The notes under the pieces were generated by a model. It saw nothing but the letters and a program-made list of their open reading frames with translations. It was not told the DNA's origin and did not search any database. Of a DNA stretch of 64,000 bases, positions 20,621 through 31,124 are shown in pieces. The stretch covers positions 11,762,930 to 11,826,929 of the forward strand of contig JAYGXS010000004.1 in the NCBI GenBank assembly GCA_036362985.1. The letters are read 5' to 3'. The position numbers were made by a program, and so were the translations under genes. Within the stretch, counting starts at the first letter, position 1; each line of letters begins with the position of its first letter. The stretch is from Ligula intestinalis (lineage: Eukaryota > Platyhelminthes > Cestoda > Diphyllobothriidea > Diphyllobothriidae).

Positions 20621-23600
20621 TAGTCTGTGATGCCCTACCATGGCTGTGATTAATTAACTCTGATCTCAACTCCACTAGTCTTTCACCGTACGGGATTCAT
20701 TGGTAACGTGGCAATGATTTCCTACCTCGATAAGCTAGATGCGGCAATGCAATACTCGGCGACATTTGAGCAAACAGGTTTTGTTAACTGGCGGCTTTGC
20801 AGTCAGTGGTTATGACTTTTTCAACGTTGAACATTGTCATCTTAGATTCAGTCTATGAGGCAGTCATAGCCATTAAAGGCGGGCGCAAAGCACATCCAAA
20901 TGAGCAAGAGGGTAAGTCCATAACCTTCGTTCTCACGATACGTTCATCTAGTAGCTCAAGATGGAGGAAAAACGAAGTCAAGCCAACGAGAAAATGAGGA
21001 TGATACATACGCCCAATTTCGCGCACTCCTACTTTCCTAAAATACTTGAATAAACGTACGACAGCTGTATACATATCCTGTTCAGTTAACCTTTGGATTA
21101 GCAACCTGTGTCGACCTTCTACCAGTTGAGGACCCTTTCCAGGTATTCAGCGAGCATGGGTTTGTTTTCTAACTTAACGTGAAAAACCTCATTCAGCCTC
21201 ATTTCAAAGTAAAAGAAGCGTACGAGAGATAACGTAATATTTCCATGCAGATTCAGACAACGCGTTAAACTACATTTATTTTCCCCCCTAAAACATGAGT
21301 AACTGTAAAATTTATCAATAAAGATTTCCATATTATATTAATTGTTAGTAGTAACAGTGGGTCAGTCGACATGGTGAAGAGAAGCACGGCACGTATAAGA
21401 CTAACCACGCATGGTAGAAAGTCATCAACGACTGTAATGACATGTATGATTGAGTAGACATGTTACTGGTACCAGGGTAGGGCTAGCCGTCACTACTAAG
21501 GCTCGCATCTGTGGGTCAGTCGACTTGGTGAAGAGAAGCACGGCACGTACCACGGTGATGAACCTTGAAGAGTGACTGATATATTGTTGAGTATGTCCTT
21601 AATTTACCTTGCCTTCATGGTTTTTTTTTTGCCTTATATCATTTTGTGCATATTTCCGTATCTTCCAGGTTCTATTTGACATGTTTGTTTTTTAATTTTT
21701 TTTGCATAAATTGGAGTAATGTTGATATTTCTGTCTGCATTGGTTATTTTTTGCATTGCCTTGGTTTTCGCTGTTGTTTGTTTAAATCTTCTCTTTCCGT
21801 TTACATTTTCGTGTTTTTGGTTGCGTTTATTGCGCGTTGCCCTACCAGTGGACCTGTGCAAATAGGCCTTCGCATGGGATACCCTATATGAAAGACCTGG
21901 CGGATGTTTTTTTAACCAATGAACGGGCGGCATGACAGCTCAATATATTGGCGAACATTGTAATGTTTTTTGTAATTTTTAAATTTGCCAAAACTGGTTG
22001 AGAACACAATCAATGGTTTTTGCAAGTTCTTTGAACGTAAAAAGAACATGTGCGAATCCTTTCGCGTTGGGATACACCTGCTTGCGGATGCACCTTCTCC
22101 GACTGCGTGCAAGTAGGGAAAGACTAGACCCAAGCGATTACTTCTCCCCCTTCAAGAGCGTGATTTACGCATATTATCTCCTCATCCGTCGAAACCTTTG
22201 AGGTTAAGCTTGACCAGAACAGTCATACGTACTCATACGTCATCAGAAACTAACACAAGTTTCGCGTTGTTGCATGACGTAGACACTTACATGTTATAAA
22301 TCGTACATCTGTCTATTATCAATAGAAATGTTTTGTGACAATTGTTTCGGTAGATAACTTTCAAATCATCATGTTCAGGCAAAGTTATTCGCGATACACT
22401 TTATTTGACCCTATGCGAGCTGCGGCGATCGCTTCAACGATCGCCACTACCGCACCTTGTGGCGATTTTCAACGCAGACTTTGAACGTTTTTTTTTGTTG
22501 ACATGTAACGGACTGTTTAGCGTCGTGTCGGATTCTTCTGTTTTCACCTCATCTACAGACTCGACAACCCGCAGGAATGTATCACGATCGCATTTGCGGC
22601 ATTTCAGTGTTCGACCCGGGTCGTCTACGGTTATTTCCTCGTGACGAACCTCAATGAACTGATGGTGCAGACCGAGGACTCCTCCTGCTATCAAAATTAT
22701 AAATTTTACACACTGTGGCGTTACCGTAGCTATCTGATGTTTTCGCCATCGTACGTTAATATATATATGGGATATAGGCAACGCCTTTCAATAAATAAAT
22801 AAATAAATTTCATATGTTAGGCCCGGAGGGCCTCTTCATTGCAAACTTATTGCTAGCGAATTTCGCCATAAAGTTAATCTACGTTCTTGATAGAAATGTT
22901 CCTTTAGAGTTGCTGGTGTCGATTATTAGTCTCAAATAAAGATAAATGGTCACAGCATAAGTTTACCCGGAATTATTAAGATGGTGGGTATACATAATTC
23001 CGATAGTTTCGGCATTTGAAAGCAGTCTGGTCGGATTTTCTACAAAGCCCGGTTTGTCCTTTTTGTAGATTAGTGAAGTAAGAACACGCCTTTATAAAAT
23101 ATGCTGTTGGTTCTGACATTCGACGATTGAAATGTGCCAGGAAACGAGATCAGTGCTTGCTCCTGGTCGATAATACACCAAGAAGCAGGAAAACGCTTGA
23201 GCTGCAGGCATTTATTTTCGTGTTACTTCATAAATCGGAACGTTGGCGTCGGTCAGCACTTCATGTCTCGCATGTCATATGGATGTTTTTACGTGGTCAA
23301 AGTCCGGAAAATCGAACTGTCCGATCCGCTTGCAGAATGAACCGAGGTGAAATACCAGAAGAGTTCTAGGTTCCTGCCCAAGACCAAAAGGACCAATGCA
23401 TATGCGTTAAGGGAACCTTTATACTATATGGGCGATACGGAGTGGAAGTGGTATATCCGCTTAGCTCATAATTAAAACCCGAAGGGGTACTTAAATATAA
23501 ATTGAAATCGAGGGCCGCTACTTTTGTAATGCAATTAATGCATGGGGCGGGAAACTTGAAGCATGCATACTTCCTATGCTCATTATTGAAATATTGCCTT
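20621..23600. other. Intergenic region, no gene recognised
   Basis: AATAAA occurs at 21049 and 21315 and could serve as a polyadenylation signal for the gene ending at 20620. A 39-bp direct repeat is at 21357 and 21511. T-rich low-complexity sequence spans 21640-21800, and an (AAAT)n run lies near 22793-22808. A minus-strand ORF at 22434-22781 has no recognisable homology. Confidence 0.4.
21357..21549 (+). repeat. Pair of 39-bp direct repeats
   Basis: Copies at 21357-21395 and 21511-21549 differ at one base. Each begins GTGGGTCAGTCGAC and ends AGCACGGCACGTA. The 115 bp between them do not repeat. Function unknown; they could be the ends of a short insertion or a local duplication. Confidence 0.6.
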
Positions 23601-23639
23601 TATCACTTACGGGAATCGCAACGAACATTCTATTCGGTT

Positions 23640-24640
23640 GTCGTTTTACATCATTCAGCATTGTGACAGTTTCGCATGCTATCGCTCTGTTTTCCATATC
23701 TCAATATTTGAATACAATTCAAGAAAGTCAGGCAACATTGCATATTTGAAGAAAACATGACCCCTGATTATCCGAAATGTCCAGGGTAGACTAAATTCTA
23801 AGAACCTTGTCAGGTCAAGGAAATAATTAAGGCATTTTAATTTGTCCTGATGTGGTAGGTCCTTAAGACCGTCAACCATCTTCGTCGACCTCATTTTCGC
23901 CTATTTGAGAAGATTAAGATTCTCTATTATCCATGGTGCCCAAACTCACATTCAGTGGTCTAGATGCAGTCTCACGAAGGCACTAAGTTTTCTTCCGACT
24001 AGATCCGTGGATATATTTTAAAGGCACGTCCAATCCAATGCAGCGTACTAGTTAACATCTGTGCTGCCTTTTTCCACTGCTCTGTTGACATCAATTTCGC
24101 TGTTGTCCACATTATCAGATTTTTGCGTATCCACCCCTTTCAGTACGGTGTCATTAATAAACAATTGTGTTCCTGTGATGCTTTTCGATCGGGGCAATTT
24201 TGTAGGAGCACATAATACGATGTGTACATTAAATTTAAAAAGACACGTTGTCGACAGGACAATCTGTTCGTCTATATTCGATTGTAATATTTTGGCGTCG
24301 TCAGTGCAGCTAACTTAAGCTTCATAATCTTAGTAATTGAAGCGGTTAATTACGTAGATAAGAAAGAGTGGCGGGCCGAAAACAGAATCGTGTGGAACGC
24401 GACTTTCCACTTTTCCCATTTGGATTATGAGATCCAAACAGAAAATTCCTGTTCTCTAAGGGACAAGAAACCCCTGACCTATGTAAACATTCGAATTTCC
24501 ACATCCAAAATATTCTGTAAAAGAAGCCGAACTAAAGTCTAAAAAGGGTATTACATCGACTGGATAACCCTTATCTGTGGCCTTTGCCATGTTATCATGT
24601 GACTTAAATAGAGAGCTATCGGGCGACAGCAGCGTCCACC
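23640..24640 (-). mobile_element. Decayed CR1-like LINE fragment (RT and C-terminus)
   Basis: Minus-strand translation gives, across several frames, KGYPVDVI-FLDFSSA-like RT motif A sequence (~24570), VPHDSVFGPPLFLIYV (~24380, normally a VPQGSVLGP motif), CTDDAKIL in place of the active-site FADDxK (~24290), and RSTKMVDGLKDLPHQDKL (~23880), typical of the conserved region after the RT. It lies just downstream of the fuller CR1 copy and is far more diverged. Confidence 0.65.
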
Positions 24641-24654
24641 GGTAAAACTCTGCG

Positions 24655-24870
24655 GAATATGGTATCAGTATCAGTATATTGAGGGTATGTAGGAAAAATT
24701 CCTTTGAGTGCCCTATTTGTACATATGTGCAGTGGTAGCAAAGAATTTTTTGCTTAGACTGTTGGCGAGGCCAGTTGTCCTGAGTCATAGGATGAAAATA
24801 GAAGCAGACAGTGAAAAAACTCCTCAGGGATTTTTAGGAGAAAAACTGTCGCCCTTGTGGGGGTAATGCG
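24655..24870 (+). repeat. Dispersed repeat X copy
   Basis: Shares CCTTTGAGTGCCCTATTTG (24701) and GTGAAAAAACTCCTCAGG (24812) with the copy at 4128-4312. A G-run at 24901-24912 follows. Confidence 0.45.
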
Positions 24871-25241
24871 TGGGATTTAGGAGAAAAAAGGGGGTTCCCA
24901 CTGGGGGGGGGAGCATTGCAAAGGTTCCCAGGATCATCACAGTGTGGAAGCCACGTCCTGATTTTTCCGTGCTGATGGCAGACTCCGCCAACGGAAATGG
25001 AAAAACAGAGGCATCCGTCCAGATCGTCGACAGTCCGCTTTGGGTCGAACCAAGGGTGACTGTTTAGACCGGCAGGTCTGGCTGATAAGATCGCCAGCGG
25101 GTAATCACGGTACGCAGATAGCCAAGTAGGGTAGACCGCGGAGACCTTCGCATGAGGCTATGTGTGGGAGGGCGTTATAAATAGCAAACGTGAATGGATA
25201 TAAAAACTAATTCTACTGAAAAATTGGAAGTAGCATTATTG

Positions 25242-25871
25242 TTATCGCAAATTGTCAGTTCCGATCCATCGTGCACTGCTATATCGATCCAGTTTTTGCT
25301 TAAAACCCTCTAGCGATTCCGACATAACAACGTCCTGAGGAAGCGCATTCCACGCTCCGACCACCCTTTTTGAAAAGAAGTGTTTCCGAGCGTCCAGCCT
25401 GGCCCCTGTCACCTTTAATTTGAGGGGATGACCCCTCAGATTCGTGGTCGTTGCAAATTCGAAAACATCCCCTGATATAAGACAGCAGTCTTGAAGACGT
25501 AATACACGGAATGCTAGTATAAGGTCCCCCCGAAGCTGCCTGTAGCGCAAAGGGAAGAGGTTGAGATTCGACAGGCGTGTTTCATAAGTCTGCGAGCCCT
25601 GCCCCATAAGAAGTTTGGTTGCGCGCCGTTGTACCTTTTCCAGGATGTTGATGTCTTTCCTGGCCCAGGGTCTCCAAGCTTGAATAGCGGATTCTAGGTG
25701 CGGTCGTACGAAAGTTCCGAAGACTTTTGTGAAGCACTCTTCATTGAAGGTAGAAAAAGCTCGTTTGACGAGGTATAGGATCGACATCGCGGACTTGGCT
25801 ACCTTTGTGCAATGCAGGGAGGGTTTAAGCGAAGGTGTGATCCAGACTCCCAAGTATTTCTGGGCGTTCAC
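25242..25871 (-). pseudogene. CR1 ORF2 C-terminal portion
   Basis: A 209-residue open piece includes KYLGVWITPSLKPSLHC, RPHLESAIQAWRPW, EKVQRRATKLLMG, LRYRQLRGDLILAFRVL and VVGAWNALPQDVV, the conserved tail found after the RT in CR1/Jockey-type LINEs. It is separated from the RT by the TAG at ~25990 and the upstream frameshift. No poly(A) or clear 3' microsatellite follows the stop. Confidence 0.85.
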
Positions 25872-26059
25872 TTCCTTCAGTGGTATGTCAGTCAGTCGGT
25901 AAGCCGTGCCGTTTGAATAACCGGATTTGCCGACTCGAATGGTGGTGCAATTGCTCTCATTGAACGGTAAGAGCCAGTCCGCCGACTATTTTTGAGGTCT
26001 ATTTAAATTTTCCTGTAAGTGCACTTCGTCAGCCACAGTTCGAATTTCGCTCCAAAGTT

Positions 26060-28138
26060 TTATATCATCGGCAAACATGGCGATGCCGCAATCCAGTCGT
26101 TGATGTAGATAACAAACAAAAAAGGGCCGAGAACGGAGCCTTGGGGAACACCACTCTCAACCTCAACCTTGGCTGACTGTTTGTCGCTGATGTGGACAGT
26201 TTGCGAGCGACCAATTAGGAAGCTTTTTATCCACGTAAGGAGCCTACCCCTTACTCCTATGCGGCTGAGTTTATATAGGAGGCGGTGGTGCGGCACGCTA
26301 TCGAAAGCCTTTTTGAAGTCAATATAGACAGCATGCACTGAGTTTCCACTATCGACTGCCTCAGTCCACCGTTCTAAACAGTAGAGCAAGTTTGTAACGC
26401 AGGACCTACCTCTATGAAAACCATGCTGAGCATCCGATAGCAGATGGTTTTGTTCCAGGAACTGCATAAGTTGTTGCTTGATAATTTTTTCCATGATTTT
26501 GCAACAGATTGCAGTAAGGCTGACTGGTCGGTAGTTATTCGCTGAGACCCGGCTTCCCCCCTTGTATAGCGGTGTAATCCTCGCGGATTTCCAATCTACT
26601 GGTAGGCATCCGGTTTCGAAGGAGGTTTGGAAGAGCATAGAGAGTGGTTTGGCCAACTCATTGGCGAGCTCCTTCAAAATCTTGGCTGGTACATTGTCGG
26701 GACCTGGTGACTTAGATTCTTTTAAACTTAATAGTTCCTTAAGAACAGCAGCCTCGGGGAATTGGACAGTCTCAACTACTGTATCCGCTTCGGTGTCGTC
26801 GGTGGGGTGATCGTATGCCGTTTCCTTTGTGAAGACTGATCGGAAAAATTTCGACAGATGATCAGCCTTCGCTTCATCATCTATCAAGTCTCTTCCCTCA
26901 GCGGTCCTTAGCAGGGGTATCGGATCCTTGTTTTTGGTACTCTGCCTGAGATAACTGTAAAACAGTTTGGGGTTCACTGTGGCCCGGTTTAGCAAGTCTG
27001 CTTCGAAAGCCCGTCTTGTTTTGAGAATTAGACCCTTGACCCGGTTTCTCTGAATTTTGTAGGCACTGACAGATGCAGGAGTCCTGTCTGCTAGCATTTT
27101 TTTCCACAGCTTCCGCTTTTTGTTCACTTCTATTTTTAAGGCCTGCGTAAGCCATCGCGGTCTAGTGTTCACCTTTTTTCGCGAAATTGGACAGTGGTTG
27201 TCGATGAGTCTGTGCAGTGTGGTCCGGAACGCTTCCCAGTCCGCAGTTATGTTTCCAGAAAATAGAGTTTCCCAATCGGCGTGCGTGAGTTCGGTCTTCA
27301 TTCGATCGAAATCGCCTCGCCAAATATTTCGTCTGGCTGTTGAGGGTCTCTCCGGTATTGAGAATAACGAGTACTCCCATAGCAGTACAACATGGTCGCT
27401 TTTACCTAGTGGTGGGAGACATGACACTTCGTCGATGCTGTCCTGCGATTTCGTGAGAACGATGTCGATGTGAGGCGCGTTAAAGTCCCCCACAATCAGG
27501 ATGTCCGATCGTGCAGTAATCTTTTCCAGCTCCTCTAGCAAGGAGGCATCCACTACTGGCTCTCTTCTCGGATGTCGGTAGAGTGTCAGTACATCGAGGT
27601 TGGGTGCACCTGGTACTTTAATGGACAGCCAGATGGCCTCGGAAGTACACGCCAGTTTATCCGTTTTGTCTAAAACTGTGAGTCCATTTTTCACGTATGT
27701 TGCTACGCCACCGCCTTGACGACCTTCTCTGTCTTTTCTGAACAGTTGATAGCCAGGCATGGATAACTCGCCGTCGGCTACCTGTTCAGACAGCCAAGTT
27801 TCCGTTATTGAAACTATATCTGGTGATAACTCAAAGGCATGAATCTTCAGCTCGTCAAGCTTTGAAAGCATACTCTGTGCATTTGTGTACATGAAAGTTA
27901 ACTTTCTGTTTGCTCGAGAATTTGTTACAGTCAGGCTCTCCCCGCCCCTTTCCGGGTCGACTGTGCGGTTATCCGGGGCGGACCTTTCCTGGGGGAGAAC
28001 AGTGGACGCTGGATCACTTGGTTGCTGTAAATAACCAAATGTTTTTCCCCTTCGTTCTGCCTCTGTATGTTTTTCGATTGGGCTCAATCCTCCCTCTACT
28101 GAGCCGACTGTGTGGTTATCCGGAACGGACCTATCCAA
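26060..28138 (-). pseudogene. CR1 ORF2: endonuclease and reverse transcriptase
   Basis: A 692-codon open frame (first codon TTG at 28138) covers the APE endonuclease with the catalytic GDFNAP and SDH motifs and most of the RT. It runs off-frame near 26090, where NDWIAAS should become an ND-L-DCGIAMFADDIKLW sequence: one base appears to be missing. The remainder continues in another frame past a TAG at ~25990 to the C-terminal ORF 25871-25242. Two imperfect copies of a ~148-bp unit span the start of the frame. Confidence 0.85.
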
Positions 28139-28181
28139 GGTGAGAACAATGGACGTTGAATCACTTGGTTGTTGTCAATAA

Positions 28182-29672
28182 TCAAGTTTTGTTCGCCCTT
28201 GCTGGCCCGCTCCCTCTTTTCGGAAACAAGTTGACGACGTTTGTTCCGTTCTGCAGCTGAGAACTCCTGTTGAAAAAAACTCCCGGGTCAGAGTCTTTTA
28301 TTTTAAAACGCCTAGATAGAATGAGCTTGGCGTCTTGGCTTCTTGTCATAACCACTTTCAGAGGTCTGGGACGTGCCGGTCCAGTTGGGCTCTCAGGCCG
28401 TTTGCCAAGGCGGAAGGCCTTTTCGCACTCTAATGGTACATTGGGTCCCATCATTTTGTTCATAAGGGCATGGAAGAGCTGGACATCTGCGGAATGCCGG
28501 TCCATGGGAGTGGCTGCGGTTGATTCCGTTAATCCCTGTATGATGATGCTGGCTTCTCTCTTAGTGCCATTTTTCGTGCCTACGACACTGTCGCTTGCTT
28601 GCTCGTTAACAGCTCTCGTGCTGCTATTGTGACCATCTTGTGTGCGACCGGACTCTATGGTTGATGTGCTGCCCTCGTTTTCTACTGTGGGCTTCAGGCT
28701 CGGGTCTGCGACACTGTCACCCACTTTCTGGTTAATAGCAGTACTGGCAGTGGATTCCGGTAGACCTGGTATTTCGAAACTTTTGCCCCTATCGGTGACT
28801 TTCTGCGTCCCCTCTACGCCGTCGGTCACTTCTTGGTGCAACGCTTTCGTGTTTTCCTTCGTGTCTTTGCTGACGGCAGCCTGTACTTTACGTGGCGAAC
28901 CAATCGTGTTTTTGTTGTTTACGGCAAGATTGTTTAAACTCGCCTCAGCGGTGGCTGATTGGTCTACTGTGGGGGCCTTAACCGTAAGTATGGGCTCCCT
29001 GGTATCTGTCTCCGCGGCAGCCTGCACTTTACGGGGCGAACCAATCGTGTTTTTGTTATCTACGGCGAGATTGTTTAAACTCGTCTCAGCGGTGGCTGAT
29101 TGATCAACTGTGGGGGCGTGCACTGTAAGTATGGGCTCCCTCGTTTGTTTTTCGGCGGCTTCCTTCGCTTTCATCGCTTTGTGTGCATCGGACCGCAGTT
29201 GTCTCGGTGCAAATACTGTCTCTTTTTCTTCTCCCAGCTCTTCTCTGATCCCCTTTCGTGCAATTTCACTAGTTTTGACCTGTAAAGAGGGTGAGACTGG
29301 TTGGTCAGGTAGACGCTTCCCTCTTCTCCTGGCCGTTTTGATGATCCCAGAACCTGAACTTTCTTGGGACGGTAGATTAGGGCTTGTTTGTGTTTGCTTC
29401 TCTTTAGTTTAAATCGCGCTTGGACCGATTGGCTGGTGCCTGGTAGCGACTTCCGTTAAGACGGATTCTAGCTGCTGATTTCCACTGGTTTCATCTAGCG
29501 GCTTTAATGTGCCATGCTTGAGAAGCCATGTGGTAACATCCCCTAGTAAATCTATACGTGACTCCAATTTTGATATTTTCGGGCAATGTTTGCAATGTTC
29601 GCATGCCTTCGGGCAATGCGTGTCATCCGTGTCACTGTTCTTACCCTTATGTGAATTGTGCGAGGTGGTCAT
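28182..29672 (-). pseudogene. CR1 ORF1 with internal 141-bp tandem duplication, one stop
   Basis: Minus-strand pieces 29672-29409 and 29174-28182 are in the same frame, interrupted by a TAA at 29409-29411. The N-terminus carries a Cys/His cluster (CPKACEHCKHCPK) and a short coiled-coil-like stretch. The middle contains two copies of a 47-residue unit (29157-29017 and 29016-28876) that include EPILTV-APTVDQSATAE and NNKNTIGSPRKVQAA. The C-terminus (CEKAFRLGKR, RPLKVVMTRSQDAKLIL) resembles the RNA-binding C-terminal domain of flatworm LINE ORF1 proteins. Confidence 0.75.
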
Positions 29673-29811
29673 AGTGGCCGTAGGGTTTATACCCTTGTCT
29701 CTTATGTCGCACTGTTTGTCACACGAGACAGTTTGGTCGTGGAGTTCGTTGGCAGAATTTATCGTGTTAACCCTGTCAATACACTAAACTTTCTGTGACT
29801 TGCATAGCCGG

Positions 29812-29890
29812 GTTGCAGTGGCCGAGCGGTCTAGACGTTCGCCTCCTAAATCGCAGGTCGAGGGATCAACGTCGACTCCGGTAAAAACTT
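29812..29890 (+). repeat. tRNA-like sequence, probable SINE head
   Basis: GTGGCCGAGCGGTCTAGACG is a good A box as in tRNA-Leu/Ser. The expected B box is degraded (AGGTCGAGGGATC), and no acceptor stem or cloverleaf closes. I call it a tRNA-derived repeat, not a functional tRNA gene. Confidence 0.5.
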
Positions 29891-29999
29891 CTTCTTCACA
29901 TAGGACAGTTGGGTCGTTGGCGGATTTTATCGTGGTGTAGTATGTCCTGCCTTTTCAGATATCTGAAGAGTGCGTCTTGATAAGATATTCCATTATATT

Positions 30000-30215
30000 A
30001 TGCGCAAAGTAAGTTAAAAGTACAGGACGGTAAATTTCACAGTCTGGTTCTGAACCTCCCCTAGAGATATGGGGGACAATTGACCAATTTCATTCTTCAC
30101 CTGCTTTTGAAAAAACTTTTTAAATATGGCAGATAGTGGTCCCCAGAGTTCGTTAGCAAATTGTCAAAGCGATAGTGCAGGTTTTCTATCTGATCCGGGG
30201 GATTTGACAGGCTTC
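30000..30215 (-). mobile_element. Short decayed LINE RT fragment
   Basis: Minus-strand translation gives SPGSD-like sequence, FANELWGPLSAIFKKFF and, in another frame, GGSEPDCEIYRPVLL with HNIME. These match the RT palm approach (SPGxD, NYRPVSLT...IME) of CR1-type LINEs. Too decayed to assign further. Confidence 0.55.
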
Positions 30216-30778
30216 CATTAGTATAAATCGGGTCCAACTATGGTAAATGGAAATTCTGACCCGCCTATTGTGGAGAATGAGGAGGAGAAAGTGGAGGAGC
30301 CAGATGAAGAGGAAGATGGGGAGGGCAGATTTAGATATTTATGACGAGCCCATGGGACAGAAGCTAAAGCACAAGGCTTTTGGGTGAAGAGAATGAAAGG
30401 ACTTTGTGATAGGGGATACTCTAATTTGGAAACTGGTCTCGATTTTTCCGTTTGCAAAACTAAGCGCAGTGATAATGTCTCTAACTATACGTGTAAGCCA
30501 TGCTTAGGAATGGCAAATGTATTGCAACTTACATTGCGCTTCCATTAATTTTCCAAACCCGTTTGTTTCTCAGCCATGTTTTTAGCGCATATATTTCCTC
30601 ACCTTTCCCCTAATTTTAAAGGCCTTTCTTCATCCCCATTTAACTCAGTTATATAGGTCAGACTGAAAAAAATAGTCCGAAACATATTTTGAGAAAATAA
30701 AAATTTAAATTTTTCCATAACAAAATGATTTCTTTTTCTGCACTGGCCGTGGACACTATAGTTTAATCTGACCCGGGA

Positions 30779-31124
30779 ATGGCGATGGAAGTTGATCTTT
30801 ACGAATACTTTGGTATATCTATTGAATCGTCTTCCAGGGACATAAAGCGAGCGTACAAAGCCAAAGCAAAAAAGTTACATCCCGATAAAAATAAGGATAA
30901 TCTCAAAGCCAGTTTGTCTCAATTATCATTTTCACCTTTTTTCTAGAGGAGGAATTTCAGAAATTGAAAGAGTATTATGACATTCTTTTGGATCCTGCTC
31001 AAAGAGTTACCATTTGTTATTATATTATCTCAGTAGGCTCAATATGATTCAAAAATTAAGGCCAAACTAGCGATTCAGAGGCGAAATGCCGAGATGGACA
31101 GCGAACGTCGAAAATTGAAGGAGC
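30779..31124 (+). CDS. DNAJC17: DNAJC17 exons 1-3 (J domain)
   Basis: Exons of 133, 59 and 88 nt are separated by introns of 35 nt (30912-30946) and 31 nt (31006-31036). The start ATG at 30779 is followed by a second Met two codons on; the first is chosen because it opens the frame. The HPD tripeptide, essential for stimulating Hsp70 ATPase, is in exon 1. Confidence 0.92.

Larger units (their letters stand above)
25242..29672 (-). mobile_element. Nearly full-length CR1-type non-LTR retrotransposon
   Basis: ORF1 (29672-28182) is followed by ORF2 with an APE-type endonuclease (FMYTNAQSMLSKLDEL, TETWLS, VGDFNAP), RT (SPGPDNVPAKILKEL, NNYRPVSLTAICCKIMEK, YIDFKKAFDSVPH, GVPQGSVLGPFLFVIYIND, MFADDIKLW) and the C-terminal region (QRRATKLLMGQ, LSNLNLFPLRYRQLRGDL). 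Three lesions are visible: a TAA in ORF1 at 29409, a one-base deletion near 26090 just before the FADD motif, and a TAG at ~25990 replacing a probable Trp codon. The few lesions imply a fairly recent insertion. The clade call is by motif memory. Confidence 0.85.

Noticed and set aside
22434..22781. 115-codon minus-strand ORF with CRKCDR motif
   Set aside because: A single CxxC and no splice-site context or family resemblance; could be chance in a low-stop region.
28270..29103. Long plus-strand ORFs opposite CR1 ORF1
   Set aside because: Antisense of ORF1, with no motif of their own.
29812..29890. Possible tRNA-Leu/Ser gene
   Set aside because: Good A box only; B box degraded and no acceptor stem, so treated as a tRNA-derived repeat.
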